From Fibrobacter succinogenes (lineage in GTDB: Bacteria; Fibrobacterota; Fibrobacteria; Fibrobacterales; Fibrobacteraceae), in the NCBI GenBank assembly GCA_902756345.1, contig CACVQR010000002.1, positions 62,001 through 126,000 on the forward strand: a stretch of 64,000 bases of DNA, in the 5' to 3' direction. The notes beneath the pieces are model-generated. The model searched no databases. It was given only the letters and a program-made list of their open reading frames with translations, and was not told the origin of the DNA. A program made the position numbers and the translations under genes. Below are positions 25,734 to 32,725 of this stretch, in pieces; positions within the stretch are counted from its first letter, which is position 1; every line of letters starts with the position of its first letter.

Positions 25734-26916
25734 CCTCTTTAAGCGACTTTTCAAGGTGGCATTTGCCGAATGGAAGCTTTTTTACACCGACCCTGCGGCG
25801 GTGCTGTTGCTGGTGGTGGCGGGCGTGCTTTACGCATTCTATTACCCGACGCCTTACATGAAACAGACGGCTACAGATGTACCTGTGGCGGTGGTGGATC
25901 TTGACCATACGGTCATGTCGCGCGAACTCACGCAGATGTCTGCCGCAGCCCAGCAGATTGATGTGCGCTACGTGTTTTCGGATATCCGCGAAGCGGAACA
26001 GGCCATGGCCGAAGAAAAAATCTACGGTTTCATGGTAATTCCCAAGGACATGGAAAAGACGCTCCGTAACGGTGGCAAGACGAACGTGAACGTGTTTACG
26101 CACGGCGCCTACGTGATGCTCCACGGCAACATCGGAACGGCGTTTACTACATGCGCATTGACTGTTGGGGCAACTACCAAAGTCAAGCGGATTGCTTTAG
26201 GTAAAAAGGTCCCTGCAGCCAAGGCGATTGCCATGCGCGACCCGATTCCCATCAGCGTGCAGACCATGTACAACAACACGGGGAGCTACTCGAACTATGT
26301 GGTGCCGAGTGTGTTGGTGCTGATTTTACAACAGACGCTAGTGATCGGCATTTGCATTCTGGGCGGTGCCCGCGCTCATCGCAAGTTCCGCAAGTTGCAA
26401 CGCGACAGTTCCGTGGAAAACGAACTGATGCCTTACCGTTACTTTGGCCGTTCGCTCGCGTACTTCTTGCATTACTGCAGCTTTATCCTGTTCTACCACT
26501 TTGTGGTGTACAACGTGTTCGATTTTCCGCGCCGTGGTGAAATTTTGCCTATGGTGGCGTTTGCGATTGTGTTCCTGTTTTCGGTTATCAACTTCGGGAT
26601 GGTGCTTTCGCAGGTGTTCCTGCGCCGCGAAACGAGCATGCAACTGTTCCTGTACATGAGCATCCCGATTCTGTTCCTTTCGAACTTTAGCTGGCCCACC
26701 GAACTGATTCCGACGTGGATGAAGGGTTTCTCTTGCTTGTTGCCCTCGACGTTTGCCATTCCGGCATGGCTTGCCATTGAGCAACGCGGCGCCGACATTT
26801 ACGATGCGGCATCGCTGTTGCTGCCGCTCGCTATGCAGGCGGTATTCTACCTGTTGCTCGGGCTCGTGCTGACAAACCTCCGCGATGGTAGCAAGCTGCA
26901 GACTGGGGACATGTAA
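25726..26916 (+). CDS. ABC-2 type permease, second of pair
   Basis: 396 residues. The start at 25726 is fixed by AAAGGAGG 5 bases upstream. An N-terminal transmembrane helix (about 18-36), a periplasmic domain ('VPVAVVDLDHTVMSRELTQM' is typical of YhhJ/YbhR-like proteins) and a transmembrane bundle from about 190 to 390 with 'SNFSWPTELIPTWMKGFSCL' define the family. With TolC, HlyD and the first permease it forms a YbhFSR-like exporter lacking its ATPase. It ends the operon. Substrate unknown. Confidence 0.87.
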   Translation: MIDLFKRLFKVAFAEWKLFYTDPAAVLLLVVAGVLYAFYYPTPYMKQTATDVPVAVVDLDHTVMSRELTQMSAAAQQIDVRYVFSDIREAEQAMAEEKIYGFMVIPKDMEKTLRNGGKTNVNVFTHGAYVMLHGNIGTAFTTCALTVGATTKVKRIALGKKVPAAKAIAMRDPIPISVQTMYNNTGSYSNYVVPSVLVLILQQTLVIGICILGGARAHRKFRKLQRDSSVENELMPYRYFGRSLAYFLHYCSFILFYHFVVYNVFDFPRRGEILPMVAFAIVFLFSVINFGMVLSQVFLRRETSMQLFLYMSIPILFLSNFSWPTELIPTWMKGFSCLLPSTFAIPAWLAIEQRGADIYDAASLLLPLAMQAVFYLLLGLVLTNLRDGSKLQTGDM

Positions 26917-26917
26917 T

Positions 26918-27036
26918 TAATTCGGAGTTCTGATTTCGGAATAGACATAACCGCTTCCTACTTCCTACCGTCTACTTTTGTATATTATAACAGGAAAAAT
27001 AAACCCTGTTTACTAAACACCGCACCGGAGGCGCCT
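26918..27036 (+). repeat. Intergenic GAATTCGGA-type repeat with TATATT box
   Basis: The gap holds TTCGGAGTTCTGATTTCGGAA, a pyrimidine-rich 'CTTCCTACTTCCTACCGTCTAC' run, TATATT at 26981-26986 (possible -10), a small hairpin AACAGG / CCTGTT (26990-27010 region) and CCGGAGG just before the next ATG. The same pieces occur at 11037-11163 and 56325-56422. Confidence 0.55.
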
Positions 27037-27750
27037 ATGATGTTCGATCCTTTATACATGATGATTCTCCTGGTGACGCTTGCCCTTTCGGGTAGCGTTT
27101 CTTGGATGGTCAAGTCCCGTTTTAACGCTGGCCAAAAAGTCGGCATTTCGAGCGGCCTTACCGGTGCTGATGTGGCGAAGGCCATCCTTATGGATGCGGG
27201 CATTACCGACGTGAAGGTGCTGCAGCATCACGGATTCCTGTCGGACCATTACAATCCGCTGAACAAGACTCTGAACTTGTCGCCTGAAGTCTATAACGGT
27301 CGCAATGCGTCTGCCGCGGGTGTTGCCGCTCACGAAGTGGGCCACGCCATTCAGCATGCGCAGGGATATTTCCCGCTGTGGCTACGTTCGTTCATTGTGC
27401 CTGCCGCAAACCTCGGCTCGAATCTCGGCCCGTGGCTTGTGATTCTCGGCATCATCCTGATGAGTGCGGGCCGTGCGCTCGGCTATTCGCTCGCCGTGGC
27501 GGGTGTGCTGCTGTTCGGTATCGCGACACTCTTTACGCTGGTGACCGTGCCGGTGGAATTCGATGCTTCTTCCCGCGCCAAAAAGGTGCTTGCTCGCCTC
27601 GACATCGTGGCGCAGGGCCGCGAATACAATACGGTTTCGGGAGTGCTGTTTGCCGCAGGGCTTACCTACGTGGCAGCCGCCATCGGTTCCATTATGCAGT
27701 TGCTTTATTGGGCGTACCGCGCCGGTCTCATTGGCGGTCGGCGAGACTAG
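27037..27750 (+). CDS. YugP-like membrane zinc metallopeptidase
   Basis: 237 residues. Zinc motif His99-Glu100-x-x-His103 (AAHEVGHAIQHAQ) lies between an N-terminal transmembrane helix and two or three C-terminal ones. 'SKTLNLSPEVY'-like text (NKTLNLSPEVYNGRN) and 'VEFDASSRAKKVL' are hallmarks of the YugP (peptidase membrane zinc metallopeptidase, DUF-type) family. The substrate is not established. It is transcribed towards scpA, with a palindrome between them. Confidence 0.9.
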   Translation: MMFDPLYMMILLVTLALSGSVSWMVKSRFNAGQKVGISSGLTGADVAKAILMDAGITDVKVLQHHGFLSDHYNPLNKTLNLSPEVYNGRNASAAGVAAHEVGHAIQHAQGYFPLWLRSFIVPAANLGSNLGPWLVILGIILMSAGRALGYSLAVAGVLLFGIATLFTLVTVPVEFDASSRAKKVLARLDIVAQGREYNTVSGVLFAAGLTYVAAAIGSIMQLLYWAYRAGLIGGRRD

Positions 27751-27762
27751 TCTTCTATTGTC

Positions 27763-27783
27763 ATCCCGGGCTTGACCCGGGAT
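27763..27783. terminator. Palindrome between convergent genes
   Basis: A perfect 8-bp inverted repeat ATCCCGGG / CCCGGGAT with loop CTTGA lies between the YugP-like gene and scpA. It could act in both directions, but T-runs are poor, so it may instead be a dispersed palindromic repeat. Confidence 0.55.
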
Positions 27784-27786
27784 CTC

Positions 27787-29217
27787 CTAGTCATTAGTAT
27801 GAACCTCTATAGACGAGAAATCGTCATCGTCGTCAGAATTGTCTGAATTTTCATTAGCTTGGGAGTCATAGAACGCTTGGGCTTTTTTCATGAACGCTTC
27901 GAATTCTTCGTCCGTCATGTTGTCAGCGGGCTGCGGCTCTTCAGAGGAGATTTCTTCTGCAGGCTCGATCGAGGCGTCGACAGGTTCTTCGCTCACGTCA
28001 TCGCGAGGAGTCGTAGACAACGAAGCGATCCATTCCTCATTTTCTTCCACCGGAGTTTCTTCGACGGGCGCGCTTGTTTCTTCCGCAACCGTTTCAGTTG
28101 TCGTCGCGGCTGTGTCAGCAACAGGTTCTGCAGGTGAGTTCTCTGCCGGGGCCTGAGTCCCTTCAGCCGGAGCACCTTCAGTCGGAGTCTGCGCACCTTC
28201 CGTCGCCTCGTCTTCCTTCATCATTTCGGCGAACGGGTTTTCTTGCACTTCGCTCAAGTCTTCGCGACCTTCGAGCATGGCGTTCAAATCGTCTTCGCTC
28301 ACGTTCCGTCCGCGTTCCGTCCACAGCACGGCTTCGCGCATCACTGCGGCCAAGTCGCCTACGGTCTGTTCCTTGGAACGTGCAATCGCCTGGTTGCGAA
28401 TCGCTTCCACAAGGCCCGGCTTCACGTCCGGATCCTTGCTGAAGAACACGGTCTCGTGCGCCATTTCTTCGGCGTAGTCGGCGTTATTCTTCTTGCGGTA
28501 AATCCAAATTGGGCCAAACAGTTCGCTCTGGCGGAATACGATTTCGTCCGTCTTGATCATCTCGAGCATGGCCATGAAGGTCACTGCCGCCACAATCGGG
28601 TGTGAATCGTTGTCGAGCAAGTCTTCGAACAGGGCGCGGCCATTCACCGCAAGATAATTGTTAATCGCCTGCTGACGGTCCTGAATGGTCACGTAATCGA
28701 GTTCAATGTGGTGAATCGTTTCCGAAATCTTGGTCTTCAGGCTCTTCTGGTAAGCGCGGAAAAGCTGCCAAATGTTTGCGTCAGCCAAAGTCTCTTCGTC
28801 GGTCTGCGTCTTTTCAAGGCGTCCGCGGGAATACGTACCGAAGTTTTCGCTTTCCATTTCCTGGAGACCGCTCGCCACCTGCTTAAAGCGCTGGTATTCC
28901 AGCATTTCCTTCATGAGCTGTTCGCGGTCTTCGTTGTATTCCGCTTCCATCTCGGGGTCGCGCTGCTCGGCCGGCAAAAGTTCCTGCACCTTTAAAGCCA
29001 TCAAGCGGCTCGCCATGTACAAGAAGTCGCCCGCCTTCGACAGGTCGGTGCCTTCGTACTCGTTCACCCACTTTAAAAACTGGTCCGCAATTTCGGCAAT
29101 CGAAATCTGTTCAAGCGGAACTTCCTTCTTCTGAACAAGATACACCAGCAAGTCCATCGGGCCGTTAAACGCCCCGATGCGTACTTCGTATTCTTCCTGT
29201 TCTTCGACTTCGGTCAT
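27787..29217 (-). CDS. scpA: Segregation and condensation protein A with long acidic tail
   Basis: 476 residues, against about 250-280 for typical ScpA. The kleisin core is clear: 'YEVRIGAFNGPMDLLVYLVQ' at the N-terminus, 'FLYMASRLMALKVQELLP', and a C-terminal winged helix up to about residue 240 ('FMAMLEMIKTDEIVFRQSEL'). ScpA bridges SMC heads with ScpB to form bacterial condensin. Residues about 245-300 continue helical, then about 170 residues of Glu/Ala/Thr/Pro low complexity end in an Asp-rich stretch. The tail is a lineage feature or added module of unknown role. scpB is not adjacent. Confidence 0.9.
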   Translation of the reverse strand: MTEVEEQEEYEVRIGAFNGPMDLLVYLVQKKEVPLEQISIAEIADQFLKWVNEYEGTDLSKAGDFLYMASRLMALKVQELLPAEQRDPEMEAEYNEDREQLMKEMLEYQRFKQVASGLQEMESENFGTYSRGRLEKTQTDEETLADANIWQLFRAYQKSLKTKISETIHHIELDYVTIQDRQQAINNYLAVNGRALFEDLLDNDSHPIVAAVTFMAMLEMIKTDEIVFRQSELFGPIWIYRKKNNADYAEEMAHETVFFSKDPDVKPGLVEAIRNQAIARSKEQTVGDLAAVMREAVLWTERGRNVSEDDLNAMLEGREDLSEVQENPFAEMMKEDEATEGAQTPTEGAPAEGTQAPAENSPAEPVADTAATTTETVAEETSAPVEETPVEENEEWIASLSTTPRDDVSEEPVDASIEPAEEISSEEPQPADNMTDEEFEAFMKKAQAFYDSQANENSDNSDDDDDFSSIEVHTND

Positions 29218-29291
29218 TTACGGTAAATGTAGTTAAAATCATTCGGCCTGAACGCGTTTTCAGAGCGCGAAGGCGAATTCCACTCGGCGAT

Positions 29292-29693
29292 TTAATCTTT
29301 CAATTCTTCAATTTTGACGAGCATCTTTTCGGAGAAGTGTTCGAAAGCGTTGATGTAGCTGTCGTATACTCGATTTAGCACAGCCTCAAACGCTTCTTCG
29401 TCATAGACATGTGTTGCGGAGTTTCGGTCTTTTAACATCTGCAACCAGGTTTGCTCATCATCAATGAAATTATACTTGAAACCAGCCTTGAGGATTTCGC
29501 GCGGAGAACCGTTCTCAGCTTCGTTAATGGCGTGGGCTCGCATAACTTCTTGTAAAGTTTTCCATGACAACTCAAAAGCGAGACTAAATTGTCCGATAAC
29601 ACCAGTACGATAAATTTCATCGCTTTTTGCCATATCGCGATTGGAGTTTTTCAGCACGTCAAAACATGCAACAAAGTTGTCAAACTTTTGCAT
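29292..29693 (-). CDS. HEPN-type nucleotidyltransferase substrate-binding protein
   Basis: 133 residues of four-helix type. The HEPN ribonuclease-like motif R-x4-H is present as Arg90-NSAT-His95, and 'FELSWKTLQEVMRA' is typical of the HI0074 family. It overlaps the MNT gene upstream by 14 bases, the standard two-gene arrangement in which the HEPN protein acts as toxin and the MNT protein as antitoxin. No clear terminator follows. Confidence 0.9.
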   Translation of the reverse strand: MQKFDNFVACFDVLKNSNRDMAKSDEIYRTGVIGQFSLAFELSWKTLQEVMRAHAINEAENGSPREILKAGFKYNFIDDEQTWLQMLKDRNSATHVYDEEAFEAVLNRVYDSYINAFEHFSEKMLVKIEELKD

Positions 29694-29964
29694 AAAGCAG
29701 GACTCCCTCGCGCTGGATGTTGTCTTTCAATTTTCTTGAAGCAACTCCGTCCATGTTAATTACATCGAACGAAAGCAAGGTGTCTGCTTTTTCTTCAAGC
29801 AGTTCCTCAAAACGGGCCAGATTGCCGCCGGACACCGCGAGGTCAATATCACTGCGTTCGCGGTTTGTACCTCGTGCCCTAGAACCAAATAGAATAACGC
29901 GGTCAAGGAAACATTCCTTGGCAAAGGTCTCTATCTGGTGTATTATGTTTATCGGCAAGTTCAT
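29680..29964 (-). CDS. MNT-type minimal nucleotidyltransferase (antitoxin)
   Basis: 94 residues. The start at 29964 (MNLPINI) is preferred to the ATG 4 codons earlier because GGAG lies 6 bases before it. The nucleotidyltransferase signature is G27-S28 with Asp39-x-Asp41 (FGSRARG...SDIDLAV). In studied MNT/HEPN systems the enzyme AMPylates a Tyr of the HEPN partner and blocks its RNase activity. A TATATT box on this strand lies at 29986-29981. Confidence 0.9.
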   Translation of the reverse strand: MNLPINIIHQIETFAKECFLDRVILFGSRARGTNRERSDIDLAVSGGNLARFEELLEEKADTLLSFDVINMDGVASRKLKDNIQREGVLLYAKV

Positions 29965-29986
29965 TTGATGCTCCATTTACAATATA

Positions 29987-30510
29987 CATTATTTACGGGA
30001 AGAATGGGCATGTTTATTGCAAGAAGGGGGCCGTATCCCCCTGGTTCGCACTACGTTGCTCTCCTCCCCCTAACACCCCCAGCTTAACGCATGGGGCTTT
30101 AAGCTCACATGGCCTCGGCCTTCGGCCTCTAATGTTCGCTCAACGACACATTTTCTTCCGCCTTAGGGCATTCATTTCCGGTTGTCTTGCCGCACTTGAT
30201 GCGGCATCTCCTTTCCCCGCCCGCGTCATGCCGATGGAAATCGGCATCAGCTTTTCATGTCCGAAAAAAAAACGCTCCGTCTCAGCCTGCTCCGCACGAG
30301 CCCAAAGACTGTTCGTCTTACGCCTCACTCTCGCAAATATGCTTGGTTAATACCAAGCATTTATTGCTCACGGAAATTACAGTCTTCGGCCTTTACTGTC
30401 CGCTTAGCGGCCAGGCATTCGCCGCCGCTTTCTTCTTAGACATAATAACCCTCAATGGGCTGTTAAGTACAGCCCTGTTTATTTGTTAAAATTGTTTGTT
30501 TAATTAACGG
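29987..30510. other. Gene-free stretch packed with hairpins
   Basis: No credible coding frame. Perfect or near-perfect inverted repeats follow one another: AGGGGG / CCCCCT (30025-30042), AGCTTAA / TTAAGCT (30081-30105), TGCCGCA / TGCGGCA (30188-30206), ATGCCGAT / ATCGGCAT (30228-30247), TGCTTGGT / ACCAAGCA (30340-30359) and GGGCTGT / ACAGCCC (30457-30475). It looks like an accretion of dispersed palindromic units. Confidence 0.7.
30323..30375. repeat. Two-copy hairpin element, copy A
   Basis: This 53-base unit matches 49192-49245 along its whole length, with conserved flanks CTCTCGC and GCTCACGGA. Its 8-bp stem (loop TAAT) differs from copy B at two paired positions by compensatory T-A to C-G changes. 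Confidence 0.75.
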
Positions 30511-31710
30511 TTACTCAACCATTACGCAGCGGACAGGAAGACCATTCTCTTTATGCGATACATTCGTATGCATAACTTTATCCGAATAACTTGTATACCC
30601 ATCATCAGCAGAAGCGTACTCAGCATAGGAATTTTCTATTGGATAAAACCAATATGCAACCTTGTCCAACTCTTTAAATCCCCCCCCTATAGGAGTCAAC
30701 CGCATTCCCGCACCAACAAGGCTATAGCCCGTAGTATTATACCCACCAAAACTTCCCGATCGCGTACCCTCAACACCTTCATCGTTATTATCCGCATGTA
30801 CAACGATATAGTAGTCATTATAAGTCAGCAACCTCCAGCCACTGGGGCAGATTCCCTGGTGGTTCGGCTTAATCATGTCAGCACAGCTTTCGGTGTTGCA
30901 ACGGTTCGGCAACTGCATCATCTCGGCCCACTGGTAAAGGCCACCGTACTTGTTGCAGTTGGTCGTATCATTGTCATAACAATACTTTTCTATTTTAGAG
31001 TCGTTTTCTTGGTCTTTGCGACCTCTTATAAACTCGCCGACATTCAAGTTTTCGGCCATCACCTTGATAGTAGCGGCATTGCCGGCTGTATCTTCACCCG
31101 CTATTTCTATGTAATAATATTCACGATTGTCGCGCGGGTCAACAAATGCTTTATACGCGCCAGTACGCCAAAGCGATCCTTTAAAAGCCTTGTCGAACGA
31201 ACTGCTAGATTCTTCCACCACGCTACTGCTCGAAGCCACAACACTCGAAGAAGACTGCTTTACGTCTTCGCTGCTGCTCGACTTTGCTTCAGAAGAAGAA
31301 GAGATCACTGAAGAACTAGATTCCTTCGCTTTTCCTTCCGACGAACTGGACTTTTCATCTATTTTAGAGGAAGAGGAGGAAACCTGCTTACCTTCGCTAG
31401 AAGAGGACGTCGACTTTTCTACCGAGGAAGAAGACTTGTCCTTATCGGCGCTCTTTTGCGAACTCGAAGAATTTTTGGAAATTTTTTCACTGCTAGAACT
31501 TACATTATCGCAGTCATCGCTCTGTTCCTCGCACTGGCGAGGTTCTGGCGAAACAGAAGAAGAGGATTCATCGCCACATGCACCAAGCAGGGCTAGAAGA
31601 ATGGACAGAGCCAATAACATGCGAAGCGAATGCCGCGGCAGGCTGCTTGCAGACTGACATGGCTGAACTGATGCTGTTATGCGCTTGCGCAATACGTTAA
31701 AAATCTTCAC
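30511..31710 (-). CDS. FISUMP-domain lipoprotein with poly-serine linker
   Basis: 399 residues from a GTG at 31710 with GGAGG 6 bases upstream. A long N-terminal region precedes the signal helix (RMLLALSILLALLGAC), whose Cys is the lipid site. A linker of about 125 residues is dominated by Ser runs broken by Glu, Lys and Asp. The C-terminal about 200 residues match the Fibrobacter succinogenes major paralogous domain: 'DPRDNREYYYIEIAG', 'VMAENLNVG', 'YGGLYQWAEMMQLP', 'ICPSGWRLLTYNDY' and the terminal 'NGLPVRCVMVE'. The domain is thought to be surface-exposed. Function unknown. Confidence 0.85.
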   Translation of the reverse strand: MKIFNVLRKRITASVQPCQSASSLPRHSLRMLLALSILLALLGACGDESSSSVSPEPRQCEEQSDDCDNVSSSSEKISKNSSSSQKSADKDKSSSSVEKSTSSSSEGKQVSSSSSKIDEKSSSSEGKAKESSSSVISSSSEAKSSSSEDVKQSSSSVVASSSSVVEESSSSFDKAFKGSLWRTGAYKAFVDPRDNREYYYIEIAGEDTAGNAATIKVMAENLNVGEFIRGRKDQENDSKIEKYCYDNDTTNCNKYGGLYQWAEMMQLPNRCNTESCADMIKPNHQGICPSGWRLLTYNDYYIVVHADNNDEGVEGTRSGSFGGYNTTGYSLVGAGMRLTPIGGGFKELDKVAYWFYPIENSYAEYASADDGYTSYSDKVMHTNVSHKENGLPVRCVMVE

Positions 31711-31793
31711 AGAAGACCTCCAGTTATAAAAATCCCACCAAACTTTTTTGCGAAATATAATAAAGTAATCAACCGATTTTTTTTTCAAACCTC

Positions 31794-31822
31794 TTGACAA
31801 TCCGATTTCAGTAATTTATATT
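31794..31822 (+). promoter_or_regulatory. Near-consensus sigma-70-type promoter
   Basis: TTGACA (31794-31799) and TATATT (31817-31822) are exactly 17 bases apart, the best match in the window. It drives the GNAT-like/small-protein pair with a leader of about 88 bases. Confidence 0.75.
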
Positions 31823-31879
31823 TAGTGCACAAGTGTGTAGCAAATTGATTTTTGCGCACGAAGCAAAATAATTAAAGCC

Positions 31880-31903
31880 CCGCCTTTTTTAGCTTGTAGG
31901 CGG
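31880..31903 (+). promoter_or_regulatory. Leader hairpin just before the ribosome site
   Basis: CCGCCT and AGGCGG form a 6-bp GC-rich stem with a 12-base loop, ending one base before the Shine-Dalgarno TTGGAG (31905-31910). It could affect translation of the gene at 31917. Confidence 0.45.
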
Positions 31904-31916
31904 ATTGGAGTAAAAG

Positions 31917-32474
31917 ATGAAGAGCTCGCTGGTAAGCGGTTGTGTTGACATTTGGTTGGACGAAATAGTCCCTTGCCTCAAGGATGTCGAAACCGGAGAA
32001 ATCAAGGAAACGGTGGTATTCAAGATTGAAAGCCGCTCGTTTTTGAGAAAGTTCAAGGAAAAGGACGGATGGGGAATCAATTGGATTGATGTTCCCAATG
32101 ATGTCGAGGTGTATGCACTTGCCTTGAAGGAAAATAATGAAATCCAAGGGTTAGTTGGTGTAAAGAATGATGAAAATGCTCAAGCGGCGTATTTGCATTG
32201 GGCTTGCACTGCTCCACACAATAATAAACACTTGTTTGGAAAACAGAAATTTAGTGGGGTTGGCGGTCATCTTTTTGCAATTGCAGCAGACCGCTCAATG
32301 TTATGGAGTTATAAAGGGTATGTTTATGGATTTGCCCTTAACAAGGATCTGCTAAATCACTATATTAAAGTTGTTGGAGCATCCTTTTTAGGTGTGTTGC
32401 ATCCGTTTCATTTCATGCTTGACAAGGGCGCTGCGCAAAAACTTTTGGAGGTCTATACCTATGAATGGAATTAG
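31917..32474 (+). CDS. GNAT-like protein of unknown role
   Basis: 185 residues. An acetyltransferase-like pattern is visible in the second half: 'VYALALKENNEIQGLVGVKN' (strand-turn-strand), 'GVGGHLFAIAADRSM' where the acetyl-CoA loop would be, and 'GYVYGFALNKDLLNHYIKVVG', similar to the last GNAT strand and helix. The first about 60 residues are not recognised. It overlaps a 62-residue gene by 14 bases and has the strongest promoter in the window. Such pairs may be toxin-antitoxin-like, but this is inference only. Confidence 0.65.
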   Translation: MKSSLVSGCVDIWLDEIVPCLKDVETGEIKETVVFKIESRSFLRKFKEKDGWGINWIDVPNDVEVYALALKENNEIQGLVGVKNDENAQAAYLHWACTAPHNNKHLFGKQKFSGVGGHLFAIAADRSMLWSYKGYVYGFALNKDLLNHYIKVVGASFLGVLHPFHFMLDKGAAQKLLEVYTYEWN

Positions 32475-32649
32475 AAAGCCTGCGGTAATTCTGGCGGACT
32501 CCATGGAAGAATATATGGCGACGCCGGATCCGTACAAGCCCACTCCGAAAAGTAAGTTGAATATTTTTAAGCTTGGTGAATATGCTGAGCGTGTCGGCAA
32601 GAAAATTGAGGAATTGACTGCCGAAGAAATATTGCAGTTTAAGATTTAA
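32461..32649 (+). CDS. Small protein paired with the GNAT-like gene
   Basis: 62 residues. GGAGG at 32445-32449 fixes the ATG at 32461, inside the end of the preceding gene. The N-terminal half (NGIRKPAVILADSMEEYMAT) and Pro/Lys-rich middle look extended. The C-terminus (KLGEYAERVGKKIEELTAEE) is probably helical. No family recognised. The overlap and shared terminator indicate a two-gene unit. It may bind its partner. Confidence 0.72.
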   Translation: MNGIRKPAVILADSMEEYMATPDPYKPTPKSKLNIFKLGEYAERVGKKIEELTAEEILQFKI

Positions 32650-32655
32650 CAAAAT

Positions 32656-32675
32656 AGCCTCCCGTTAGGGAGGCT
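32656..32675. terminator. Stem-loop terminator after the GNAT-like pair
   Basis: A perfect 8-bp stem AGCCTCCC / GGGAGGCT with loop GTTA is followed by TTGCTT. A smaller GCGGC-GTA-GCCGC palindrome follows at 32690-32702, before the end of convergent glmS. Confidence 0.75.
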
Positions 32676-32725
32676 TGCTTATAACCTTGCGGCGTAGCCG
32701 CGATTATTCCAATAACCAGTGGGGC

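Noticed and set aside
30132-30489. Short plus-strand open frames in the hairpin-rich gap
   Set aside because: They run through several palindromes, lack a Shine-Dalgarno and have unlikely composition.
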